This document shows, piece by piece, positions 19,308-27,478 of a stretch of 64,000 nucleotides of DNA. The notes below the pieces were generated by a model, which saw nothing but the letters and a program-made list of their open reading frames with translations, was not told the origin of the DNA and made no database searches. Numbering within the stretch: the first letter of the stretch is position 1; each line of letters opens with the position of its first letter. The position numbers were made by a program, and so were the translations under genes. Source of the DNA: Wenzhouxiangella sp. XN79A (GTDB lineage: Bacteria; Pseudomonadota; Gammaproteobacteria; Xanthomonadales; Wenzhouxiangellaceae); assembly GCF_012272825.1 (NCBI RefSeq), contig NZ_JAAWWS010000145.1:62001-126000 (forward strand), written 5' to 3'.

Positions 19308-20222
19308 TCATCGTTTTACCGCCCGCTTCGGATCCAGCGCATCCTGCAACCCGTCGGCAAACAGGTTGAAGCCCATCACCAGCACGAACAGGAACCCCGA
19401 GGCGGCGATGAAGTTCATGTAGTGGCCGGCCAGCACTTCCTGGCTCGACTCGGCGATCATCAGGCCCCAGCTGACGCCGTCCTGGATGCCCAGGCCGAGG
19501 AAGCTGAGGATGACTTCGGACTTGATCGCGGCCACGAAGGTGATGGTGGCCTGGACCAGCAGCACCGGCACGGTGTTGGGCAGGATGTGGCGGAACAGGA
19601 CGATCCGGTGGGGCAGGCCCAGCGCTCGGGCGGCTTCGACGAACTCGCGGTTCTTCAGGCGCAGCACTTCGCCGCGGACCAGGCGACCGGTGGTGGTCCA
19701 GAAGGTCGCGGTCATCGCGATGTGCATGGCCCAGGGGTTGCCCTTCAGCGCGAAGGCGACGGCGGCGACGAACAGGTAGAACGGGATGGCGTCCAGCGTG
19801 CCCTTCAGCCACAGGATGATCGAATCGATCCAGCTGCCGGCACTGTAGCCGGCCAGCCCGCCGAGCACGGCGCCGAGGACGGTCGAGGCCACGGCGACGA
19901 GGACGCCGACTTCGAACGCGGTGCGGGTCGAGGCCACGGCGCGCTGGAAGATGTCCTGGCCGAGCAGGTTGGTGCCCAGCCAGTGGTCGGCCGACGGCCC
20001 GGCCCAGCGCTGATCGCCGAGCTCGGACCAGCCGGTGGCCCAGAGCCCCAGCCAGGCGCCGAGCGCCATGATGAAACAGACCAGCACGGTCAACAGGCCG
20101 GTCACGGCCCAGCGGTCGGCCAGGAAGGCCGCGCGCGCGTCCTGCAGCGGCGTGCGGGCGTCGACGTCGGCCGTCAGTGGGGCGTCGGCGCCGGGATTCA
20201 TGTCGGGCCTCGGCGTGCTCAC
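19308..20222 (-). CDS. oppC: Oligopeptide ABC transporter permease OppC/DppC
   Basis: Inner-membrane permease (304 aa) with a cytoplasmic N-terminal extension, an OppC-type N-terminal helix and five further membrane segments. The EAA loop reads EFVEAARALGLPHRIVLFRHILPN, and the family motif HWLGTNLLGQDIFQRA (G-T-D-x-x-G-R-D-x-x-S/A-R class) precedes it. It overlaps oppB by 4 nt. The next opp gene downstream (oppD) is separated by the repeat-bearing interval. Confidence 0.9.
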   Translation of the reverse strand: MSTPRPDMNPGADAPLTADVDARTPLQDARAAFLADRWAVTGLLTVLVCFIMALGAWLGLWATGWSELGDQRWAGPSADHWLGTNLLGQDIFQRAVASTRTAFEVGVLVAVASTVLGAVLGGLAGYSAGSWIDSIILWLKGTLDAIPFYLFVAAVAFALKGNPWAMHIAMTATFWTTTGRLVRGEVLRLKNREFVEAARALGLPHRIVLFRHILPNTVPVLLVQATITFVAAIKSEVILSFLGLGIQDGVSWGLMIAESSQEVLAGHYMNFIAASGFLFVLVMGFNLFADGLQDALDPKRAVKR

Positions 20223-21181
20223 GCGGCCTCCGCTCGGTCCAGCGACACGCGTGGATCGAGCCAGGTGTAGAGCACGTCGGCGGCGATGAGGATGACGACG
20301 AACAGCAGCGCGGTCAGTCCGACGACGGCCTTCAGCACCGGCTGGTCGCCGGAGGTGATCGCCTCGAAGGTGGCCTTGCCGATGCCGGGGATGCCGAAGT
20401 AGCTCTCGATCAGCAGGCTGCCGGAGACCACGACGAGCGGAATCGAGAACAGCACCCGGGTCACGATCGGGATCATCGCGTTCATCAGCACGTTCTTCAT
20501 CATCACCGACAGCGGGCCGGCGCCGAAGGCGCGCGCGGTGCGGACGTGGTCGCGGCCCAGTTCCTCGACCAGCACGGCGCGGAAGAAGCGGGTGTTGTAG
20601 CCCAGTGCGACGAACACCGAGGCCAGCGTCGGTACGGTCACGTAGTAGAGATAACTCGGCAGGTCGTGGACGTTCCAGCCGCGCACCGGAAACCAGCCCA
20701 GGACCACGCCGAACAGGGCCTGGAAGGCCACGATGACGACCAGGAAGCTGATCGACATGCCGACCACCGAGAAGCCCATGATGAGCTTGTCGATCCAGCC
20801 GCCCCGGTGCCAGGCGGCGAGCAGGCCGAACGCGATGCCGAGCAGGTTGCCGAGCACGAAGCCGGGCGCCAGCAGCGCCAGCGACACCGGCAGCGTTCGG
20901 GCCAATAGCGAGGTGACCCGCTCACCGGAGCTGAACGAGTGACCGAAGTCCAGCGTGACGAGTTCGCGCAGGTAGTCGATGTAGCGCCACCAGAACGGCC
21001 GATCGTAGCCCAGCTGAGCGCGAACGCTCGCGATCTCTTCGGCGGTCGGGTTCTTCGACAGCAGCGTGTAGGTCAGGTCCGGGCCGTAGTAGACCATCAG
21101 CACGAAACTGATCAACGTGACGCCGAGCACCAGCGGAATGCCGCCGGCCAGTTTGCGCAGGACGAGCCGGAGGGTGTTCAT
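20219..21181 (-). CDS. oppB: Oligopeptide ABC transporter permease OppB/DppB
   Basis: Inner-membrane permease (320 aa) with six membrane segments. The EAA loop is VRTARAFGAGPLSVMMKNVLMN and the C-terminal ITSGDQPVLKAVVGLTALLFVV stretch is typical of the OppB family. It begins 20 nt after the oppA stop, so it is in the same operon as the binding protein. Confidence 0.9.
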   Translation of the reverse strand: MNTLRLVLRKLAGGIPLVLGVTLISFVLMVYYGPDLTYTLLSKNPTAEEIASVRAQLGYDRPFWWRYIDYLRELVTLDFGHSFSSGERVTSLLARTLPVSLALLAPGFVLGNLLGIAFGLLAAWHRGGWIDKLIMGFSVVGMSISFLVVIVAFQALFGVVLGWFPVRGWNVHDLPSYLYYVTVPTLASVFVALGYNTRFFRAVLVEELGRDHVRTARAFGAGPLSVMMKNVLMNAMIPIVTRVLFSIPLVVVSGSLLIESYFGIPGIGKATFEAITSGDQPVLKAVVGLTALLFVVILIAADVLYTWLDPRVSLDRAEAA

Positions 21182-21201
21182 TCAGGCATCGCCGGGTCGC
21201 G

Positions 21202-23010
21202 TCATCCGTCGGCCTGATCGGGCTCGACGAGGTCGACGAAGCGCATGAAGTAGCCGGCCAGGATCTCGCGGTCCGGCACCATGATGGCATCCTTGTGCCA
21301 CAGGTGGATGCGGGTCCGGGACAGGCCGCTGATCGTGACGCAGTCGTCGATGACCATGCGGTTCATCTCGCGATACAGCGCGGTCCGCTCCGGGCCGGGC
21401 TGCATCGTGCGGCTGCGTTCGTAGAGCGCGTCGAACTCGGGGTTGCGGTAGTTGAAGTTGTTCGATCCCGGGGAGGCGTTCGGCCCGTAGAACAGCTGCA
21501 GGGTGTTCTGGGCATCGGGGTAGTCCAGCGTCCAGGCCAGATAGAACAGGTCGACGCGAAGGGTCTTCACCGCTTCGTAGTAGTCGCCGAAGGTGGCAAA
21601 GGTCTCGGGCACCAGCCGGTCGACCGGGTACCCGATGTCGCCGAGCTGGGCGCGCAGCTGCTCGAACATCTGCCGCTGCTGGACGGCCGACACGAAGCCG
21701 TAGGTCAGGGTCGGCAGCGAGGCCTCGTCCCACCCGTACTCGGCCAGCCGCTGGCGTGCCCCCTCGACATCGCGGGTGATCGAGGCCTCGGACAGCGTCG
21801 GATCGAATTCCGGCACCACCGGCGGAATCACGCCGGGAAACACCTCGGCCAGGCCGTAGTAGAACGTGTCGTTGCGGGCCTGCCAGTCGAAGGCGTCGCG
21901 AACCGCGCAGCGGAACGCTCGATTGGCCGCGTCCTGGTCGGGGTCGGGGTGGTGGCCGAAGCGCGGGTCGTCCATGTTGAACCCGCCGTAGACGAAGCCG
22001 GCCTCGAGACCGGCCATGCCGTGATACTTCGCCTCGATCTCGTCGGTGAACCGGATCGGCGAACGGCGGGCCAGCACCCGGTCGACCTGCTCGTTGGGCA
22101 CCATCACGTTGTGGACCTCGTTGCCGCGGGCAAAGCTGGACCAGCGCGCGGCGTTTTCCTCGATGAAGTGGATTTCCAGACCATCGAGGAACGGATAGCG
22201 GCCGCCGTCCAGCGACTCCAGGCCGAGTCCGGCATGGCGCTCGGGGTCGAAGCCCTCGGCGGCCAGGTCCAGCGGGTCGCGGACGAAGTGGGGGTTGGCC
22301 TCGAAGGTGGCGCGGGCGGAATCGAACGAGGTCAGTCGGAACGGCCCCGACCCGACCGGGCGGATGGCGAACTCGCGGCCGTGGTGCTCGACGGCCTCGC
22401 GCGGCACCAGCGCCGAAAACGCGGTGGCGAAGGTATAGGTCAGCTGCGGGAACGGCTCGAGCAGGTGGACCTCGAGGGTATCGTCGTCGATCGGCTTCAG
22501 GCCCTCGACGGGGCGATCGTAGTCGGCGCCGGCCTCGGCCCACTCGGCCATGCCGACGATCCGGCCCTGCCACAGCCAGGCGCCCCGGGAGCGGGTTGCC
22601 GGGTCGAAATGGCGCTGGAGCGAATAGACCAGGTCGTGGACCGTGACCGCGCGGCCGATGCCGCCGGCAAAGGCCGGATCGTCGGTGAAGCGCGCGTCGT
22701 CGCGGATCCGGAAGGTGTAGACGAGGCCGTCGTCGGAGACCTCGGGCAGGCCGAGCGCCAGGTTCGGCGTCAGTTCGTAGGGCCGGGCCAGGTACTTGTA
22801 GCGGTACAGGGTGTCGAACACGTTGACCACCACCACCGAGCTGTAGATGGTCGCCGACTGGGCCGGATCGAGGCTGGTCGGCGTACCGTCGATCGAATGC
22901 CGGTAGACCTTGCCCTGCGGCGGCGGGCTGCCGCCGCAGGCCGACAGCAGCGCCGCGACGACAAGCGCGAGAACGAAGCCGGGGATCGGGCGAATGAGGG
23001 TCGAACGCAT
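21202..23010 (-). CDS. oppA: Oligopeptide-binding lipoprotein OppA/DppA (SBP family 5)
   Basis: Large periplasmic substrate-binding lipoprotein (602 aa, upper end for family 5). It has a lipobox LLSACGG (Cys25), the family opening DGTPTSLDPAQSATIYSSVVVVNVFDTLYRY and the DLVYSLQRHFDP motif. It delivers peptides to OppBC in the inner membrane. As first gene of the operon it most likely carries the main promoter, in the 76-nt gap to the next upstream gene or further upstream; no strong promoter match was recognised. Confidence 0.9.
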   Translation of the reverse strand: MRSTLIRPIPGFVLALVVAALLSACGGSPPPQGKVYRHSIDGTPTSLDPAQSATIYSSVVVVNVFDTLYRYKYLARPYELTPNLALGLPEVSDDGLVYTFRIRDDARFTDDPAFAGGIGRAVTVHDLVYSLQRHFDPATRSRGAWLWQGRIVGMAEWAEAGADYDRPVEGLKPIDDDTLEVHLLEPFPQLTYTFATAFSALVPREAVEHHGREFAIRPVGSGPFRLTSFDSARATFEANPHFVRDPLDLAAEGFDPERHAGLGLESLDGGRYPFLDGLEIHFIEENAARWSSFARGNEVHNVMVPNEQVDRVLARRSPIRFTDEIEAKYHGMAGLEAGFVYGGFNMDDPRFGHHPDPDQDAANRAFRCAVRDAFDWQARNDTFYYGLAEVFPGVIPPVVPEFDPTLSEASITRDVEGARQRLAEYGWDEASLPTLTYGFVSAVQQRQMFEQLRAQLGDIGYPVDRLVPETFATFGDYYEAVKTLRVDLFYLAWTLDYPDAQNTLQLFYGPNASPGSNNFNYRNPEFDALYERSRTMQPGPERTALYREMNRMVIDDCVTISGLSRTRIHLWHKDAIMVPDREILAGYFMRFVDLVEPDQADG

Positions 23011-23086
23011 GTGCGAAGTTCCTGGGATCCAGGCCAGCCCCGAGGGTAGTCGATTCCGCCCCGTGTCAGGTCATCGCGCCGCGGGT

Positions 23087-23269
23087 TCAGCCCTTGCCCT
23101 TGGGGCCGAGGAACAACCAGAACAGGAAGCCGATCACCGGGAACACCAGCAGGATCAGGATCCACAGCACCCGGACGACCAGCCCGACGCGGGCCTGGGC
23201 GGTCCTGACGATGGCCCAGACGACGATGACCAGCCAGATCAGTCCGAGAAGTCCGATTTCGAGACCCAT
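23087..23269 (-). CDS. Small PLD-nuclease N-terminal-domain membrane protein
   Basis: A 60-aa protein with two hydrophobic helices and the short motif VIGFLFWLFLGPKGKG, matching the PLDc_N domain found at the start of cardiolipin synthases and as free-standing small proteins. It has no catalytic part. Function of free-standing copies is unknown. Same strand as oppA and the Rieske gene, with gaps of 76-79 nt. Confidence 0.7.
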   Translation of the reverse strand: MGLEIGLLGLIWLVIVVWAIVRTAQARVGLVVRVLWILILLVFPVIGFLFWLFLGPKGKG

Positions 23270-23348
23270 GGAACACTCCTTCGTGCGCGACGCCGGCCTG
23301 CATTATCACGTGAACGGTGCCGGCGAGTCGACCGTTCTCCGCTTCGGG

Positions 23349-23702
23349 TCAGCCCTCGGGCTGGAGGTGGATGCCGTCGTCGGCCTCGGCGATCGGTACG
23401 GCGCGCAGCCGGTCGCCCCGGCACGGGCCGCCGACGCACTTGCCGTCCAGCGGTTCGAACACCGCGCCGTGGGCGGCGCAGACCAGCCGGCCTTCGCCGT
23501 CGACGAGGAACCTGTCCGGCGCGTAGTTGAGGCTGCGTCCGGCGTGCGGGCAGACATTCAACCACGCCCGTGGCGTACCCTGTTGCCGGGTCAGGACCAG
23601 CCACAGCGGCTGGCCATCACGTTCGGCCTGCGCTTCCCGGAAGGCGCCCTCGGGCAGGTCTTCGGCATTCAGCAGGAACTGTCCGGTGCGTTCGGAGGTC
23701 AT
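23349..23702 (-). CDS. Rieske [2Fe-2S] ferredoxin-like protein
   Basis: A 117-aa single-domain Rieske protein. The two cluster-binding boxes are C-P-H-A-G (C51/H53 region) and C-A-A-H-G-A, followed by a third conserved C-x-G-G-P-C segment seen in NirD/ferredoxin-type Riskes. No transmembrane helix, so cytosolic. Such proteins often supply electrons to an oxygenase or serve as stand-alone electron carriers; no oxygenase is nearby. Its start codon lies only 7 nt from that of the divergent gene. Confidence 0.85.
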   Translation of the reverse strand: MTSERTGQFLLNAEDLPEGAFREAQAERDGQPLWLVLTRQQGTPRAWLNVCPHAGRSLNYAPDRFLVDGEGRLVCAAHGAVFEPLDGKCVGGPCRGDRLRAVPIAEADDGIHLQPEG

Positions 23703-23709
23703 GGTAGGT

Positions 23710-23973
23710 ATGACAAGGTACCGAGCCTCATTCTATCGCGTGCCCGAAAGCCCGCTGGCCCGGTTCGGGCTGGCGCTGCTGGGCGTGGCCCTGCTTGCGG
23801 TCAGTTTCTTCGTCGGCCTGGTGTTCCTGGCGGTGGCTGCCGGCCTGGCGATTCTCGGCAGCATCGCGCTGTCGATCCGCAGCTGGTGGCTGGGCCGCCG
23901 GGGCGGCACGCGTCCCGACGACGACCTGGTCGAAGTCGAATACCGGATCGTCGATCGCCAGCGCGACGATTGA
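23710..23973 (+). CDS. Small two-helix membrane protein, unknown function
   Basis: An 87-aa protein with a hydrophobic hairpin (FGLALLGVALLAVSFFVGLVFLAVAAG) flanked by charged ends; the C-terminus (DDDLVEVEYRIVDRQRDD) is acidic. Not recognised as a named family. The second ATG (23710) was chosen because GGAGGT at 23694-23699 sits 10 nt upstream, while the first ATG (23701) is too close to it. The gene is divergent from the Rieske gene with nearly abutting starts. Confidence 0.6.
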   Translation: MTRYRASFYRVPESPLARFGLALLGVALLAVSFFVGLVFLAVAAGLAILGSIALSIRSWWLGRRGGTRPDDDLVEVEYRIVDRQRDD

Positions 23974-24003
23974 TTCGACCACCGCCTCGACCGCCGAGCC
24001 GAT

Positions 24004-24024
24004 GTCCGGCCGCCGACGCCGGAC
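24004..24024. terminator. Hairpin between convergent genes
   Basis: A 7-bp stem GTCCGGC/GCCGGAC with a 7-nt loop lies between the convergent 87-aa gene and the last Mrp gene. No T-run follows, so it is only terminator-like. Confidence 0.35.
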
Positions 24025-24028
24025 CGCA

Positions 24029-25708
24029 TCAGGTCATTGCCAGCAGCACCACCACGGCCAGCAGCACCGCCATCCAGATCGCGGTCTGGCCCATCGGGCT
24101 GCGGCTGGAGAAGTAGCGGTACGGCTTCTCGCGCATCAGGTCGTACAGCAGCCGACCGACCGTGCCGGCCAGGCCGGTAGTGAGGTTTCTGAGGCCGGTG
24201 ATCGCTCGGTCGCTGCGCTCCATCACCCACGGCAGGCCCCGCCGCCACAGCCAGTCGACGTCGAGGCTGACGGTGTCGGTCCGCTTCATCAACGGCAGCA
24301 GGACGAAGAAGGCCAGGCCGGCGAACAGCAGCAGCTGCAGCTGGGTGATGACGTGATCGGCGGTGTACGGCACATAGTCGACCGGGTAGGGCAGCAGGCC
24401 GTAGAGCAGGTTCGGGAACACGCCCAGGCCGATGCAGGCGACAGCGAACAGGATCATCGCAAGCCGCATGTTCCACGGCGCTTCCTTCGGCCGCAGGCCG
24501 GAGTCCTTCTGGAAGAACACGAACCACGGGAACTTGATGCCGGCGTGCAGGAAGACCCCGGCCGACGCGGCAACCAGCAGGAACCAGACCAGCGCCAGCT
24601 GTTCGCCGGCCGCGCTCGAGGAAATCATCGACTTGGAGATGAAGCCCGAGGTGAACGGGAACGACGAGATCGCCAGCGCGCCGATGATGCCGCAGGTCGC
24701 GGTCAGCGGCATGGTGCGGAACAGCCCGCCCAGGTTCGAGCACTTGCTTTCGCCGGTCCGGTACAGCACCGCACCGGCGCTCATGAACAGCAGCGCCTTG
24801 TAGATGATGTGGGTGAAGGCGTGGGCGGCCGCGCCGTTCAGCGCCAGCTCGGTGCCGATGCCCACCCCGACGACCATGAAGCCGACCTGGTTGACGATCG
24901 AGTAGCTCAGGATGCGCCGCATGTCGTTTTCCAGCAGCGCGTAGATGATGCCGTAGAACACCATGTACAGGCCGATCCAGATCAGTAGCGGCTGGCCCGG
25001 GAACAGCAGGATCAGCGACAGCACCGCGGTCTTGGTCGTGAACGCCGACAGGAAGACCCCGCCCATCGGGCTGGATTCCGGGTAGGCGTCGGCCAGCCAG
25101 GCGCTGACCGGCGGCGCGGCGGCGTTGATCAGCACGCCGATGAAGATCATCCAGGTGTTGAAGTCGTCCAGGGTCAGCGCCCGGATCTCGATCGAGCCGG
25201 TCTGGATCATCAGGCCCTCGATCCCGATCTTCAGGATCAGCCCGCCGAGCAGGTGGATGATCGCGTAGCGGATGCCGGCCGCGCGGGCTCGCTCGGTGCC
25301 GCCGCACCAGACCACGACGGTCGAGAACAGCGCCATCAGCTCCCAGAACAGGAACATGACGATCAGGTCGCCGGCGAAGCTGACTCCGATCGCGCCGGCG
25401 GCGTACAGCAGGGCCGCGGAAAGCTCCCACCATTTCGATTGGCGGAACGCGAACAGCGCGCCGCCGAAGGCCATCAGCGCGAACACCGTCGCGAACAACC
25501 GCCGCAGGTTGCTGCCCTCGACCAGCTGGACCTCGTAGCCGAGGAAGGTCACCGTCTGCTGGACGCCGTCGCCGACCTGCCAGATGAAGTACAGCGTGAC
25601 AAGCGGCGTGGCCAGGGCGATCAGCGGGCGCAGGGCCGGGCGGCTCAGCGCCAGCAGCACGGCTCCGAACATCATCAGGAACGCCGGCGGCAGGACGAAC
25701 TCAAGCAT
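24029..25708 (-). CDS. Antiporter-like subunit (MrpD/NuoL-M-N family), 559 aa
   Basis: Polytopic proton-antiporter subunit with about 14-16 helices and a long C-terminal extension. The key membrane glutamate (FLFWELMALFST) and lysine (LSAFTTKTAVLSL) of the NuoL/M/N-MrpA/D family are present, as is the HIIYKALLFMSAGAVLYRTGE motif. It is the last gene of the operon, overlapping the 104-aa gene by 8 nt. It is the most diverged of three such subunits here and could play the MrpA-core role or add a third pumping unit. Confidence 0.88.
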   Translation of the reverse strand: MLEFVLPPAFLMMFGAVLLALSRPALRPLIALATPLVTLYFIWQVGDGVQQTVTFLGYEVQLVEGSNLRRLFATVFALMAFGGALFAFRQSKWWELSAALLYAAGAIGVSFAGDLIVMFLFWELMALFSTVVVWCGGTERARAAGIRYAIIHLLGGLILKIGIEGLMIQTGSIEIRALTLDDFNTWMIFIGVLINAAAPPVSAWLADAYPESSPMGGVFLSAFTTKTAVLSLILLFPGQPLLIWIGLYMVFYGIIYALLENDMRRILSYSIVNQVGFMVVGVGIGTELALNGAAAHAFTHIIYKALLFMSAGAVLYRTGESKCSNLGGLFRTMPLTATCGIIGALAISSFPFTSGFISKSMISSSAAGEQLALVWFLLVAASAGVFLHAGIKFPWFVFFQKDSGLRPKEAPWNMRLAMILFAVACIGLGVFPNLLYGLLPYPVDYVPYTADHVITQLQLLLFAGLAFFVLLPLMKRTDTVSLDVDWLWRRGLPWVMERSDRAITGLRNLTTGLAGTVGRLLYDLMREKPYRYFSSRSPMGQTAIWMAVLLAVVVLLAMT

Positions 25709-26015
25709 CGTCGTGCGCCTCGCTCGGGTTCGGCGACAGTCGGGGCTCGACGTCGTAGTAGTCCACCGGCCGCTTCAGCACGAAGCCCAGCAGCTTGGCG
25801 AAGACGACCATGGCCACGCAGGTCAGGAAGCCGTAGATCGCGTTGAAACCGATCCACTCGTCGATTCCGAAGTAGCCGTGCACGTGGACGAAGACCTGGC
25901 CGATGACGGTCAGGGCCAGGATGGCACCGAACACCCACCACAGGATGCGGATCGTCTTCGGCCGTACCAGCCAGTGGTCGGCGTCGGCGGGTCGGCGCTC
26001 GCGCTGCTCGCTCAT
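25701..26015 (-). CDS. Small membrane protein within the Mrp operon
   Basis: A 104-aa protein with two or three hydrophobic segments (TIRILWWVFGAILALTVIGQ; NAIYGFLTCVAMVVFAKLLG) and a charged C-terminus (YYDVEPRLSPNPSEAHDDA). It overlaps both neighbours (ATGA with the upstream MrpD-like gene, 8 nt with the downstream one), so it is very likely a coupled subunit or assembly factor of the antiporter. It is not one of the canonical Mrp subunits A-G. Confidence 0.7.
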   Translation of the reverse strand: MSEQRERRPADADHWLVRPKTIRILWWVFGAILALTVIGQVFVHVHGYFGIDEWIGFNAIYGFLTCVAMVVFAKLLGFVLKRPVDYYDVEPRLSPNPSEAHDDA

Positions 26016-27478
26016 TTCGGCACCTCGAGAATGCGGGACTCGATGTCCACGACCGGGCCGTTGAAGACGAAGAACAGGATGGTCAGCGTCGCCGTCAGGG
26101 CCAGTGCGGCGACCATCGGCCACGGCGCCTCGCCATGGTCGCGCGCCGGCGCGGAGTCCTCGGCCCGGAAGAAGGCGCGGAACACGATCGGCAGGAAATA
26201 CGCCGCGTTCAGCGCCGTCGATGCGCCCATGACCGCCAGCACGAAGAAGCTCTCGACCTGGAAGGCCCCGGCGATGATGTACCACTTCGATACGAAGCCG
26301 GCCGTCGGCGGCACGCCGATCATCGACAGCGCACCGACGGTGAAGGCCGCCATGGTCCACGGCATCCGCCAGCCGATCCCGCGCAGCTGGTCGATCCGGG
26401 TCTTGCTCGATGCGATGTAGATCGCGCCGGCACAGAAGAACAGCGTGATCTTGCCGAAGGCGTGCGCGACGATGTGGACGGCCGCGCCGATTTCGGCAAA
26501 CGGCGCCAGTACCAGCGCGGCCAGCACGATGTAGCTCAGCTGGCTGATCGTCGAGTAGGCCAGCATCTTCTTGATCTCGACCTGCTTCAGCGCAACGATC
26601 GAGGCCGCGACGATGGTGAAGCCGGCCAGGTACATCAGGTACTTCTCCAGCGGCACGGCCGCCAGGAAATCCAGTCCGAAGATGTAGATCACGACCTTGG
26701 TGATCGTGAACACGCCGGCCTTGACCACGGCCACCGCGTGGAGCAGGGCCGAGACCGGCGTCGGTGCGACCATCGCGGCCGGCAGCCAGCGGTGCATCGG
26801 CATCACCGCCGCCTTGCCGGTGCCGAGCACGAACATCGTCAGCAGGACCGCCGCCGCGGTCGGTCCGATGTTGCCGAGCAGGATGCCGCCCTGGGTGAAG
26901 TCGGTGGTCCCGGCGACGACCCAGGTCCAGACGATCGCCGGCAGCAGGAAACCGATCGACGTGGTCAGCAGCACGCCCATGTAGGTGCGGCCGCCGGCCC
27001 GCGCGGCGTCGTTCTGCTTGTGGGTGACCAGCGGCCAGGTCGACAGCGTCAGTACTTCGTAGAAGATGAACAGCGTCAGCAGGTTGCCGGCAGTCGCCAC
27101 GCCCATCGCGCCGGAGATGGCGACGGCGAAGAAGGCGAAGAACGGCGTCTGGCGCGGCTCGTTGGCACCGCGCATGTAGCCGATCGCATAGACCGAGGTC
27201 ACGATCCACAACAGGCTGGCCAGCAGCGCGAAGACCAGGCCCAGCGGCTCGACGTCGAAGGCGATCTTCAGGCCCGGCAGCGGCTCGGCGACGGTCAGCG
27301 AGGCCCCGGCGCCGTTGACGACCGGGTCGATCAACTGGGTCGCGATGGCGAACAGGGTGACCGCGGTGGTCAGGGTGACGGCCTCGCGCAGGTTCGGCCA
27401 GCGGCCGACCAGCGCGATCAGCAGCGCGCCGATCAACGGCACCACGATCAGCAGGACGATGATCGACTCGGGGCTCAC
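26012..27478 (-). CDS. Antiporter-like subunit (MrpD family), 488 aa
   Basis: Fourteen-helix proton channel subunit. Conserved residues: glutamate in LFIFYEVLTLSTWPL and lysine in ALLHAVAVVKAGVFTITKV, plus HAFGKITLFFCAGAIYIASSKTRID. It overlaps the downstream 104-aa gene and the upstream mnhD by 4 nt each. Length and motifs equal a canonical MrpD, making two near-canonical MrpD proteins in tandem. Confidence 0.9.
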   Translation of the reverse strand: MSPESIIVLLIVVPLIGALLIALVGRWPNLREAVTLTTAVTLFAIATQLIDPVVNGAGASLTVAEPLPGLKIAFDVEPLGLVFALLASLLWIVTSVYAIGYMRGANEPRQTPFFAFFAVAISGAMGVATAGNLLTLFIFYEVLTLSTWPLVTHKQNDAARAGGRTYMGVLLTTSIGFLLPAIVWTWVVAGTTDFTQGGILLGNIGPTAAAVLLTMFVLGTGKAAVMPMHRWLPAAMVAPTPVSALLHAVAVVKAGVFTITKVVIYIFGLDFLAAVPLEKYLMYLAGFTIVAASIVALKQVEIKKMLAYSTISQLSYIVLAALVLAPFAEIGAAVHIVAHAFGKITLFFCAGAIYIASSKTRIDQLRGIGWRMPWTMAAFTVGALSMIGVPPTAGFVSKWYIIAGAFQVESFFVLAVMGASTALNAAYFLPIVFRAFFRAEDSAPARDHGEAPWPMVAALALTATLTILFFVFNGPVVDIESRILEVPK

